Below, one piece after another: positions 1-6,361 of a DNA stretch of 9,242 nucleotides; within the stretch, counting starts at the first letter, position 1; every line of letters starts with the position of its first letter. This DNA is from Candidatus Microgenomates bacterium. Lineage in GTDB: Bacteria > Patescibacteriota > Microgenomatia > UBA1400 > PJMF01. Where the stretch lies: the NCBI GenBank assembly GCA_015485595.1, contig WFTH01000060.1, positions 1 to 9,242 of the forward strand, given 5' to 3'. The notes beneath the pieces were generated by a model, which was not told the DNA's origin, made no database searches, and saw only the letters and a list, made by a program, of their open reading frames with translations. The position numbers and the translations under genes are program-made.

Positions 1-30
1 CTCTAGATTATAGCATTTGCTAGTCTAGAG
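1..30. repeat. Hairpin-forming inverted repeat at the left edge
   Basis: CTCTAGA (1-7) is the exact reverse complement of TCTAGAG (24-30). Inside it TAGC (11-14) pairs with GCTA (19-22), leaving an ATTT loop and a small asymmetric internal loop. It could be the 3' end hairpin of a gene lying to the left, but the bases after it are mixed A/T rather than a clean T run, so it is not a textbook intrinsic terminator. The left edge of the window cuts the context, so the stem may extend further. Confidence 0.5.
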
Positions 31-126
31 CCATTATTATTTTGAATTTTGAATTAAAAACGAAGTCTAGAACTTAAGAAACTAGATTTTTTAGATTTAG
101 AGCTTAGAATTTAGAGTATTTTGTTT
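31..126 (+). promoter_or_regulatory. AT-rich leader upstream of the first glycosyltransferase
   Basis: This non-coding stretch is built from recurring short words. Examples are the near-tandem GAATTTT/GAATT around 42-54, a further TCTAGA at 66-71, and ATTTAGAG at both 95-102 and 109-116 (14-nt spacing). -10-like hexamers such as TAGAAT (105-110) and TAGAGT (112-117) lie just before the ATG at 127, so a promoter with a very short leader is possible. No convincing -35 box and no Shine-Dalgarno sequence are seen. The promoter role is inferred from position and composition only. Confidence 0.35.
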
Positions 127-1314
127 ATGAAGATCTTGATGTTAACGCCCTACCTACCATATCCTTTGCTTTCAGGGGGGCAGATTCGCACCTACAACCT
201 ACTAAAACACCTAAATAAAGAGCATAAGATCACCTTGTTTGCCTTAATTAAAGACGAAAGTGAAAAAAGATACATCCCTGAACTAGAAAAAGTCTGTCAT
301 CAGGTAAAGGTCTTTAAGCGACCAAAAAAACCTTTTACTTTAAAAAACATTGTGCGTACCGGTTTCTCCAAGTACCCTTTCTTGGTTATTCGCAACTACT
401 CCAAAAAAGCAGCTAATGCCATAAAAGCAGAGATCGCAAAGAACCGCTACGACTTAATTCATGCCGAGACCTTTTACATGATGCCACACCTGCCTCAAAC
501 AAAGATGCCGGTAATTCTGGTTGAGCAGACAATCGAGTATCTTGGTTACGAAAGCTACGTTAAGAAAGCTCCGAAGCTACTTCAACCTTTGCTAAACATC
601 GACGTAAACAAGATTAAAAACTGGGAGAAACACTACTGGAAAAAAGCACACAAGCTGATTGTCATGAGTCAAGAGGACAAGGACTTTGTGATTAAAAAGA
701 TTGAACAACCAGAGAAGGTCGCTGTAGTCGAAAACGGTGTAGATGTTTACTGGTTCGATCAGAAACTCAAGCACCTACCCAAAGAACCGACTGTCCTTTT
801 TGTCGGCACCTTCAACTGGCTGCCAAACAGGGAAGCGGTTAAGTTTCTAGTCAAAAAATTCTGGCCTAAGCTTAAACCTAGACTGAAAGATGTTCGCCTC
901 TGGATCGTAGGCAACTCGCCTACGCCGGACGTTCTTAAGCTAGAACAAGAAGACTCTCGAATCAAGGTTACTGGTGGAATTCCTGATATTCGTGATGCCT
1001 TTAAGTCAGCCCACGTCTTAATCGCCCCGGTTTTTTCTGGCAAGGGTACTCGCTACAAGGTGCTTGAAGCCATGGCTGCCGGCACTCCGATCGTGGCCAC
1101 CAAGCTGGCGGTTGAGGGTTTAAGGGTGAAAGATAAAGAACATGTCTTGATAGCTGAGAAAGTAGAAGAGATGATTCAAGCAACCACCCAGATACTTACT
1201 GAACAAAAACTAGCCAAACGCTTGGCTACAAACGCCAAACGTTATGTTAAAACCCACTATGACTGGCCCTTGATTGCCAAAAAGCTAAACCAGATATACA
1301 ATAGTTTTTCTTAA
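127..1314 (+). CDS. Glycosyltransferase family 4 (GT-B fold)
   Basis: A cytoplasmic or membrane-associated retaining glycosyltransferase that should move a sugar from a nucleotide donor to a lipid-linked or surface-glycan acceptor. The 395-residue protein starts MKILMLTPYLPYP, with the N-domain acceptor-side glycine loop SGGQIR (16-21). The C-domain starts near FVGTFNWLPN (225-234) and contains GKGTRYKVLEAMAAGTP (305-321), the GT4 donor-binding signature. The usual first Glu of the E-x7-E pair is Lys306 here and the second is Glu314. A basic residue or Gly at the first position is familiar in the subfamily with a GTR-K-LEAMA core. The ATG at 127 is preferred over the in-frame TTG at 121 because it begins at the first beta strand. 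No Shine-Dalgarno is visible. It is followed after 14 nt by a GT2 gene. Donor and acceptor cannot be told from sequence. Confidence 0.9.
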   Translation: MKILMLTPYLPYPLLSGGQIRTYNLLKHLNKEHKITLFALIKDESEKRYIPELEKVCHQVKVFKRPKKPFTLKNIVRTGFSKYPFLVIRNYSKKAANAIKAEIAKNRYDLIHAETFYMMPHLPQTKMPVILVEQTIEYLGYESYVKKAPKLLQPLLNIDVNKIKNWEKHYWKKAHKLIVMSQEDKDFVIKKIEQPEKVAVVENGVDVYWFDQKLKHLPKEPTVLFVGTFNWLPNREAVKFLVKKFWPKLKPRLKDVRLWIVGNSPTPDVLKLEQEDSRIKVTGGIPDIRDAFKSAHVLIAPVFSGKGTRYKVLEAMAAGTPIVATKLAVEGLRVKDKEHVLIAEKVEEMIQATTQILTEQKLAKRLATNAKRYVKTHYDWPLIAKKLNQIYNSFS

Positions 1315-1328
1315 AATAAAAAAACAAC

Positions 1329-2210
1329 ATGCCAAGAAAAAAGAAGTCTAGCTTAGAGATCATCATTGTTAACTACAACGCTCAGTTTTGGCTAAAAAAA
1401 ACCTTAAGTAGTTTAAAAAAGCGCTATCTTGATCAAGCTTACCACCGGGTAAAGGTAACGGTGGTGGATAACGCCTCGACCGATGACTCGACTACTTTAG
1501 TCAAAAGAAACTTTCGTTGGGCTGGTTTAATTCAAGCAAGAAAAAACCTCGGTTTTGCCAAAGCTAACAACTTGGCTTTAGAAAAAAGTCAGACTGACTA
1601 CGTTATGCTGCTTAACTCAGACGTAGAGTTTACGGCTGACTCTAATCTAGACCTTCTGGTTGACTACTTAAATCAACATCCTCAAGTAGCTGTGATTGGT
1701 CCAAAGATCGTCTTTACCGATGGCTCGCTTGATCCGGCTTGCCACCGAGGTGAACCTACCCTTTGGGCGGCCTTAACTTACTTTCTAAAACTAGAGGCGC
1801 TCTTTCCTACCTCTAGCTGGTTTGGTCAGTACCACCAAGGTTTTAAACCTTTAAATCAAACGCACCAGGTTGACGCTGTTTCAGGTGCCGCCATGATGGT
1901 AAGGCAAACCGCTATTAAGCAAGTTGGGCTTTTAGATGAACGCTTTTTTATGTATGCCGAGGATCTAGACTGGTGTCGTCGCTTTAGGAATAAAGGCTGG
2001 CAAGTAGTCTTTTATCCTGACGTTAGCTTGATTCATCATAAGTATAAGTCCGGCCTAAAAAACACCTCTCAAGCTATCGCCAGAAAAACCCGCAAGCATT
2101 TTTACAACACTATGCTACAATACTACGATAAGCACTATGCTCAAAGCTATCCCGGTTGGGTCCGCAAGTTAGTAAAAATTTTTATAACTATAAAGAAAGG
2201 AGCTTTATGA
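1329..2210 (+). CDS. Glycosyltransferase family 2 (rhamnosyltransferase-like, GT-A fold)
   Basis: An inverting GT-A glycosyltransferase of 293 residues, about the usual length for the family. Visible motifs in order are the first Rossmann strand with VNYN (14-17), VVDNASTDDS (45-54) for nucleotide binding, NLGFAKANN (73-81), and the DxD-equivalent LLNSDVEF (94-101) that binds metal and donor phosphate. Next come VSGAAMMVR (184-192), the acceptor-side YAEDLDWCRR (209-218) with Glu211/Asp212 at the usual catalytic-base position, and the late HH pair (236-237). This layout matches dTDP-rhamnosyl and related WcaA-like transferases, but the sugar is not provable. The C-terminal 45 residues are strongly basic, fitting membrane association. 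Its TGA stop overlaps the ATG of the next gene (ATGA at 2207-2210), implying translational coupling. No Shine-Dalgarno precedes its own ATG, only an A-rich stretch. Confidence 0.92.
   Translation: MPRKKKSSLEIIIVNYNAQFWLKKTLSSLKKRYLDQAYHRVKVTVVDNASTDDSTTLVKRNFRWAGLIQARKNLGFAKANNLALEKSQTDYVMLLNSDVEFTADSNLDLLVDYLNQHPQVAVIGPKIVFTDGSLDPACHRGEPTLWAALTYFLKLEALFPTSSWFGQYHQGFKPLNQTHQVDAVSGAAMMVRQTAIKQVGLLDERFFMYAEDLDWCRRFRNKGWQVVFYPDVSLIHHKYKSGLKNTSQAIARKTRKHFYNTMLQYYDKHYAQSYPGWVRKLVKIFITIKKGAL
2196..2202 (+). promoter_or_regulatory. Strong ribosome binding site deciding the start at 2207
   Basis: AAAGGAG lies four bases before the ATG at 2207 and inside the 3' end of the upstream GT2 gene. It is one of only two good Shine-Dalgarno sequences in the window. 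It supports 2207 over the upstream in-frame start at 2156, which would add 17 residues unrelated to a membrane protein N-terminus. Confidence 0.8.
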
Positions 2211-2674
2211 ACCCCAACGTCATTTCCACAAGAATTAACGACCTAAGAGCCAAAAACTCACAGACCTTGCTTGAGGCCATCACCATCACCATCGTGGCCT
2301 TGGTCATAAACAGTATGTTGCCTTTGATCTTGGTGAAGTATGTCTACGCTAATAAGCAGTTGCTTCAGGCACCACCAATCTTTGACTACATCGCGGTGGT
2401 CTCGTTTGCGGTTACGGTACTTTACTTTCTCTATGCTTTCTTAAGCAACTTCAAACGCGAAAGAGAGATCTTCCGCCTAATGAACGAGCTTGACTTAAGC
2501 GAAGTGGATGAACTCTTAAGTGACGAAGAGCTTAAAGAACTAGAAAACATCGTGGATGAGGCTCTAAATAAAAGCAAAAAAACCAAGACTACCAAAAAGT
2601 CAACTCGCACCAAAAAAACTGCAAAAAAAACCAGCGCGAAAAAGACTAGCAGAACCAAAAAAACAAAGAAGTAA
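2207..2674 (+). CDS. Small two-helix membrane protein with acidic linker and histone H1-like lysine tail
   Basis: A 155-residue protein of unrecognised family. Residues about 24-47 and 58-80 are hydrophobic and look like two membrane helices joined by a short loop. Basic residues flank both outer ends (R9, R14, K16 before helix 1; KRERE at 83-87 after helix 2), so the positive-inside rule predicts both termini in the cytoplasm. Residues 94-119 form an acidic, probably helical segment (LSEVDELLSDEELKELE). The last 35 residues (121-155) are almost only K, T, S, R and A in KK-T-x repeats, with 18 basic residues, like histone H1 or bacterial Hc1/HU-type tails that bind nucleic acid or other polyanions. 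It sits between glycosyltransferases, start-coupled to the GT2 gene and 7 nt before the next GT4. A role as a scaffold for the basic or acidic glycosyltransferases, or as a membrane-nucleic-acid tether, is speculation. Confidence 0.8.
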   Translation: MNPNVISTRINDLRAKNSQTLLEAITITIVALVINSMLPLILVKYVYANKQLLQAPPIFDYIAVVSFAVTVLYFLYAFLSNFKREREIFRLMNELDLSEVDELLSDEELKELENIVDEALNKSKKTKTTKKSTRTKKTAKKTSAKKTSRTKKTKK

Positions 2675-2681
2675 AACTTAG

Positions 2682-3794
2682 ATGACTAGGCGTCTTGGGA
2701 TTGACTGCCGTCTGACCGGCACTTCTCATACCGGTATTGGACGGTATATAGTTGAGCTTGTTCCCAGATTAATTAACCAAGGACCCAGAAACTACCACTG
2801 GATTCTCTATGTTTTTGAACCCTCTCAAGCTCAAGTCTTAAGACGCCTGATTCTCCCTGAACGTCTTGAACAGGTTGAGTTTTACTTAACTCCAATCACT
2901 CACTACTCTTTAAAAGAACAGTGGTTCATGGATCAGCGTTACCGTCAGGACAAGCTTGATCTGCTTCATGTGCCTCACTTTAACAAACCCTTACTCTATA
3001 ACAAAAAAACTATCATCACCATTCACGACCTACTTTGGCATAAGCAAAAAGGTAGCTCGGTAACCACTCTGTCTCCTTTTATCTACCACCTAAAATACTT
3101 AATGTACCGCCTAGTGGTTAGGCAAGCCGTTTTAGGGGCAAGCCAAATCTTGGTGCCTTCAAACCAAACTAAAAAAGATCTCTTGGTTTACTGGCCAAAG
3201 GCTAAAAACCGCCTAAATGTAATCTACGAAGGCGTGAGTCTGCCACAAGAATCTCAGGCGCCGAAAAAGATCCTCCCAAAAGACTACCTTCTTTATGTCG
3301 GCTCGCTCTATCCTCATAAAAACATCCAGGTGCTACTTAAAGCTCTAAAAAGGCTGCCAAAAAAACAGTTGGTAATCGTAAGCGCTCGTAACGCTTTTTT
3401 AGCTCAAACTCAAGATCTACTGGGAAAGCTCAACCTAACCACCAGAGTCATTTTTCTGCATCAGCTTAAAGATAGTGAGTTAAGATACCTTTATGAAAAG
3501 GCCCACGTCTTGGTACAACCCTCGATCCATGAGGGTTTTGGCCTAACCGGCATTGAGGCGTTAAGTCTAGGAACGCCAGTGGTGGCTTCTGACATCCCGG
3601 TTTTTCACGAGATCTACCAAGACGCAGTCTCTTACTTCCCCCCCACTAACGATCAAAAACTGGCTCAACTTTTAACCAAAGAAAAAGTTAAACTTAAAAA
3701 ACCACTCAAAACCAAGCGACTACTTAAAAACTACAGTTGGGAAGACTGTGCTCATCAGACCTTAAAAGTCTATGCCAAAGCCCTCAAGACCTAA
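2682..3794 (+). CDS. Glycosyltransferase family 4 (mannosyltransferase-like)
   Basis: A 370-residue GT-B glycosyltransferase with the complete canonical GT4 pattern. The N-terminus has GIDCRLTGTSHTGIGRY (6-22), whose TGIGRY loop is typical of O-antigen mannosyltransferases of the WbpY/WbdB kind. It is followed by TIHDLLW (113-119) and the linker-side VPSNQTKKDL (158-167). The C-domain shows YVGSLYPHKN (205-214) and HEGFGLTGIEALSLGTPVV (283-301), where Glu284 and Glu292 form the E-x7-E pair that contacts the donor sugar and ribose. With manC downstream, GDP-mannose is a reasonable donor, but this is inferred from context. There is only a weak AAAGAAG element 10 bases before the ATG. The 3' end overlaps the next gene by 23 bp in a different frame, so the pair is translationally linked. 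Confidence 0.92.
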   Translation: MTRRLGIDCRLTGTSHTGIGRYIVELVPRLINQGPRNYHWILYVFEPSQAQVLRRLILPERLEQVEFYLTPITHYSLKEQWFMDQRYRQDKLDLLHVPHFNKPLLYNKKTIITIHDLLWHKQKGSSVTTLSPFIYHLKYLMYRLVVRQAVLGASQILVPSNQTKKDLLVYWPKAKNRLNVIYEGVSLPQESQAPKKILPKDYLLYVGSLYPHKNIQVLLKALKRLPKKQLVIVSARNAFLAQTQDLLGKLNLTTRVIFLHQLKDSELRYLYEKAHVLVQPSIHEGFGLTGIEALSLGTPVVASDIPVFHEIYQDAVSYFPPTNDQKLAQLLTKEKVKLKKPLKTKRLLKNYSWEDCAHQTLKVYAKALKT

Positions 3795-5031
3795 CCAAAT
3801 CAAGCTGGCAGTTGTCTATGACCGAGCTAACACTCACTTTGGCGGGGCCGAACGTTTGCTTAAAGCTATTGGCCAGTTTTTTCCCGAAACGGACCTTTTT
3901 ACCAGCGTGACAGACAAAAAAGCTCCGTGGTTAAAAAACTTCCGCCACGTCCACGGAAGCTTTTTAAACAAGTTGCCTTTAGCCAGAAAACGACATCAGT
4001 TCTTTGAACCACTTACTCCCTTAGCCTTTGAAAGTTTTGATCTTTCCAGCTACCAAGTAGTCCTGTCTTTAAGCAGCGGCCAAAGCAAGGCAGTCCTAAC
4101 TAAACCACATCAGCTTCACCTAAACTACCTACTCACACCACCGCGCTATCTTTATCGCTATCAAGAGACCTACTTGGGGTCAGATCCAAACTGGCGTGCT
4201 AAGCTGCTTGAGTTAGTCTCTCTCCCGGCCAGAAGCTACCTAACTTGGTTTGAGAAAGCCAGCAGCCTCCGTCCAGATGTGATCGTGCCTTTGAGCAAGC
4301 TAGTAAAAGCTCGAGCTCAAAAGATCTACCCCCAAGTCAAGCTCGAAAAACCACTCTATCCCTTTGCCACTGATCTTCGGCCAAAACTTAAACTAGCCAA
4401 AAAGCAGCTGCCCAAGCTAACTTACCTCCTTACCCAACTTGGCTTTAACCTAAGCGTCTCAAGGTTAGTTGCTTACAAAAGAGTTGATCTGGCAGTTAAG
4501 GCTAGTCTGAAACTGAAAAAACCGCTGATCATCGTTGGCAGTGGTCTAGATGCTACCAGGCTAGCTCGGTTAGCTCAAGATAAAGGCGCCATCTTTTACC
4601 CTCCGGCAAGCCAGAAATCCTTGGCTAGTTGGTTAAGCAGAAACCTAGATAAGGGTAAGCTTATCTTCTTTCTAGGTAATGTAAATGATCAAGTCCTGGC
4701 TTTACTTTATGATCAGGCTCAGCTGGTTATCTCTTTAGGTCTAGAAGATTTTGGCCTGGTGCCGCTTGAAGCGGGTTATTTTGGCACACCGAGTGTGATT
4801 AACGCAGAAAGTGGGGTAGCCGAGGTCTTAAAAGATAAGACCCAGACTCTTAAGCTTGATCACCCAAGCATAACCAGTCTTTTAAAAATTCTTAAAGATC
4901 AGAGATATCGCCAGATAAAACCAGTCGAACTTAAACGGCAAACCTTAAAGTTTAGCCAAAAATCATACTTGCAAAACCTTAAAAAACTCATGTATGATAA
5001 GCTTGCTTTAACTGTGTCATACAAAGTATGA
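3772..5031 (+). CDS. Glycosyltransferase family 4, WbaZ-like (putative GDP-mannose-dependent)
   Basis: A 419-residue GT4 enzyme. The N-domain has VVYDRANTHFGGAERLLKA (14-32), followed by FPETDLFTSV (37-46), FLNKLPLARKRHQFFEPL (64-81) and the FDLSSYQVVLSLSS region (89-102). This succession is typical of WbaZ-type mannosyltransferases. The C-domain has VSRLVAYKRVDLAV (229-242), IIVGSG (253-258) and LEDFGLVPLEAGYFGTPSV (324-342), with Glu325 and Glu333 as the E-x7-E pair. The expected first-strand Asp-Trp is replaced by Asp-Arg (17-18). The protein is extremely Lys/Leu-rich. The ATG lies inside the preceding gene, 23 bp before its stop, without a visible Shine-Dalgarno. The last five codons form the left arm of a perfect hairpin and the TGA stop lies in its right arm. 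The mannose specificity is family resemblance supported by manC nearby. Confidence 0.9.
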   Translation: MPKPSRPNQIKLAVVYDRANTHFGGAERLLKAIGQFFPETDLFTSVTDKKAPWLKNFRHVHGSFLNKLPLARKRHQFFEPLTPLAFESFDLSSYQVVLSLSSGQSKAVLTKPHQLHLNYLLTPPRYLYRYQETYLGSDPNWRAKLLELVSLPARSYLTWFEKASSLRPDVIVPLSKLVKARAQKIYPQVKLEKPLYPFATDLRPKLKLAKKQLPKLTYLLTQLGFNLSVSRLVAYKRVDLAVKASLKLKKPLIIVGSGLDATRLARLAQDKGAIFYPPASQKSLASWLSRNLDKGKLIFFLGNVNDQVLALLYDQAQLVISLGLEDFGLVPLEAGYFGTPSVINAESGVAEVLKDKTQTLKLDHPSITSLLKILKDQRYRQIKPVELKRQTLKFSQKSYLQNLKKLMYDKLALTVSYKV

Positions 5032-5039
5032 CACAGTTA
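5009..5039. repeat. Perfect 14-bp hairpin spanning the glycosyltransferase stop codon
   Basis: TAACTGTGTCATAC (5009-5022) is the exact reverse complement of GTATGACACAGTTA (5026-5039), separated by AAA. The stop codon TGA (5029-5031) lies in the right arm. It is placed where a transcription terminator or mRNA 3'-end stabiliser is expected, at the only large gap in the cluster. However, there is no T run on either side (TGCAGGCATG follows on the + strand), so it is not a canonical intrinsic terminator on either strand. A dyad-symmetric protein binding site is an alternative. Confidence 0.75.
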
Positions 5040-5050
5040 TGCAGGCATGC

Positions 5051-5178
5051 GTTAAAACTTAAAACTATGATTTTTTCAAGCAACGCTAAGCCGATCCGGT
5101 TGCCTGGATAACATCGTAAGCGTCTTTATTGACTCGGTTCAGCAACTTGATAAGAATTATAGTTTTAAGTTTTACAAC
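5051..5178 (+). ncRNA. Candidate structured RNA / long imperfect hairpin before manC
   Basis: This is a co-linear set of helices worked out by hand. Bases 5053-5068 pair perfectly with 5159-5174 (16 bp). The pairing continues through 5069-5080 with 5146-5158, using two G-U wobbles (5069/5158, 5073/5154) and one bulged base (5151), giving about 28 bp. After a 4x2 internal loop, 5085-5094 pairs with 5134-5143, with one A-C mismatch (5088/5140) and one G-U (5090/5138). Inside, 5095-5099 closes on 5104-5108 with a TTGC loop, leaving 5109-5133 unpaired. Four wobbles are G-U only when read as + strand RNA, while one mismatch would be a wobble on the minus strand, so + strand transcription is favoured. 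It could be a 5' leader element of manC, a processed small RNA, or a MITE-like inverted repeat. It is not a tRNA or a riboswitch class I recognise. Confidence 0.5.
5129..5157 (+). promoter_or_regulatory. Weak candidate promoter within the intergenic element
   Basis: TTGACT (5129-5134) followed 16 bases later by TAAGAA (5151-5156) resembles a sigma-70 promoter. A second -35-like TTGACC lies at 5198-5203 but has no well-spaced -10 partner. The gap of 211 bases and the hairpin on its left make a new transcription start for manC plausible. The bases also take part in the predicted helices, so this may be chance. Confidence 0.22.
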
Positions 5179-5206
5179 AAGTTTTGCAACTTTGAGTTTG
5201 ACCAAC
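5167..5206 (+). repeat. Near-tandem 12-nt repeats in the manC leader
   Basis: AAGTTTTACAAC (5167-5178) is followed directly by AAGTTTTGCAAC (5179-5190), differing at one base. A degenerate third copy, AGTTTGACCAAC, lies at 5195-5206 after a 4-nt spacer. The first copy overlaps the right arm of the long hairpin. Repeats of this size next to a start can be operator sites or slippage-prone tracts. No function can be assigned. Confidence 0.55.
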
Positions 5207-5232
5207 AGATTGAACCTAAAAATTTTAAAACG

Positions 5233-5240
5233 AAAGGGGA
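5233..5240 (+). promoter_or_regulatory. Ribosome binding site deciding the manC start at 5243
   Basis: AAAGGGGA, two bases before the ATG at 5243, matches the anti-Shine-Dalgarno core with an effective spacing of about 5-6 bases from its AGG. It supports 5243 as the start rather than the in-frame TTG at 5129, whose extra 38 residues do not resemble the nucleotidyltransferase family and are encoded in the structured leader. Confidence 0.8.
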
Positions 5241-5242
5241 TT

Positions 5243-6361
5243 ATGTCCAAAAAAACTCAAGATCACATCTTTACCTTAATCTTAGCTGGCGGCGGTGGTA
5301 CCAGACTTTGGCCTAAGTCCAGAAAAAAGACCCCCAAGCAGTTTCTAAAACTCGCTGGGGATAAGACCATGCTTCAGGCAACGGCTGATCGGTTCAGTAA
5401 GATCACTCCCTGGGAAAACATCTTGGTTATTAGCAACAAAAACTACGTTAAAGAGGTCACCAAACAGCTGCCTCAACTGCCAAAAGAAAACATCATCTTT
5501 GAACCAGAGAAAAAAGACACAGCTCTGGCTATGCTGGTTGGAGCGGTCTTTGCCAAGACCAAACATCCAGACGCCATCGTGGTTAACGGAGCAGCAGACC
5601 ATGTGGTAAAAAAAACCGATGAGTTTGTGAAGTTAATGCAAGCAGCCGCCAAGGCCGCCGAGGATAAAGACAAGCTGATCGCGGTCGGCATCACCCCGAC
5701 CTACCCAGCTACTGGCTTTGGTTACATTAAGGTTGGTAAGGAGGTGGGCAAGATAGATAGGGACGTGAGCTTGTTTAAGGTGGATAGCTTTACCGAAAAA
5801 CCAAACCTGGCTACCGCTCAAGCCTTTATCTCCACTGGTCAGTACTTCTGGAACGCTAACAACTACGTCTGGTCAGCTGACGCTATTTTAGAGGCCTTCA
5901 AGAAGTACTTTGTTGAAGATTACAAACTTGTCCAACCTTTATTAAAAACTAAAAATCCTAGAGAATTTCAAAGACTGTTAAAACCAATCTATAAACAAGC
6001 GACAAGTATTGCTATAGACTATGCTATCTCGGAAAAGGCAAACAATCTTTACCTGATTCCAGGTGACTTTGGTTGGAACGATATCGGTGAGTGGAAGGTG
6101 GTCTATGACTTAGGGAGAAAAGACCTAAACGGCAACGTCATTACTGCCGACTCAGAAAACAACCAAGTGAAGGTGCTGACTTTAGAGTCAAAAAACAACT
6201 TGGTACATAACGATAAACGGATGATCGCTTTGTTAGGAGTGGAGGACTTTGTGATCATCGACACCCCCGAGATCCTCTTGGTCATGCCTAAGGAAAGAAG
6301 TCAGGACGTGAAAAAGATCGTTGAACGTTTAAAGGCTGACAATCTAGTCGACTACCTATAA
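5243..6361 (+). CDS. manC: Mannose-1-phosphate guanylyltransferase (GDP-mannose pyrophosphorylase)
   Basis: Makes GDP-mannose from mannose 1-phosphate and GTP in the cytoplasm, supplying donor to mannosyltransferases. The 372-residue protein has the nucleotidyltransferase signature LAGGGGTRLWPKSRKKTPKQF (the pyrophosphorylase loop, 14-34). It continues with EPEKKDTA (87-94), AADH with metal-binding Asp119 (117-120), PTYPATGFGYI (152-162), FTEKP (183-187), WNANNYVW (203-210) and FGWNDIGEW (276-284). It is the short, single-function form; the cupin phosphomannose-isomerase half of bifunctional ManC/AlgA (about 480 residues) is absent, though residues 290-350 form the usual small beta domain. 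Two motif changes are visible: Asp92 where Asn is usual, and Ala117 where the family has Pro (PADH). A strong Shine-Dalgarno precedes it, and the phosphoglycosyl transferase follows after 12 nt. Other sugar-1-phosphate nucleotidyltransferases fit less well. Confidence 0.93.
   Translation: MSKKTQDHIFTLILAGGGGTRLWPKSRKKTPKQFLKLAGDKTMLQATADRFSKITPWENILVISNKNYVKEVTKQLPQLPKENIIFEPEKKDTALAMLVGAVFAKTKHPDAIVVNGAADHVVKKTDEFVKLMQAAAKAAEDKDKLIAVGITPTYPATGFGYIKVGKEVGKIDRDVSLFKVDSFTEKPNLATAQAFISTGQYFWNANNYVWSADAILEAFKKYFVEDYKLVQPLLKTKNPREFQRLLKPIYKQATSIAIDYAISEKANNLYLIPGDFGWNDIGEWKVVYDLGRKDLNGNVITADSENNQVKVLTLESKNNLVHNDKRMIALLGVEDFVIIDTPEILLVMPKERSQDVKKIVERLKADNLVDYL

Noticed and set aside
305..321. Inactive first GT4 because the first Glu of E-x7-E is Lys (protein residues 306 and 314)
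   Set aside because: The GTR-K-LEAMA form is common in a GT4 subfamily whose members otherwise look intact, so loss of activity is not supported.
2156..2206. Upstream in-frame start for the small membrane protein
   Set aside because: AAAGGAG sits directly before the ATG at 2207, and the extra residues are just the out-of-frame end of the GT2 gene.
2431..2658. Minus-strand open frame opposite the lysine-rich tail, giving a Leu/Ser/Val/Phe-rich product
   Set aside because: It is the mirror of AAA/AAG lysine codons, has no ribosome site, and its composition is an artefact of the antisense frame.
5009..5039. Canonical intrinsic terminator
   Set aside because: The stem is perfect but no run of T follows on the + strand or on the minus strand. 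Recorded as a hairpin of unknown role.
5009..5178. CRISPR array or tRNA gene in the 211-base gap
   Set aside because: There are no regularly spaced direct repeats of CRISPR length with unique spacers, and the folding is one long hairpin rather than a cloverleaf with a TTC-loop.
5129..5242. N-terminal extension of ManC from an in-frame TTG, with hydrophobic residues that could look like a signal sequence
   Set aside because: The family starts near the strand before LAGGGGTRLWP, a strong ribosome site precedes the ATG at 5243, and a cytoplasmic nucleotidyltransferase needs no signal peptide. The extra reading frame overlaps the structured leader.
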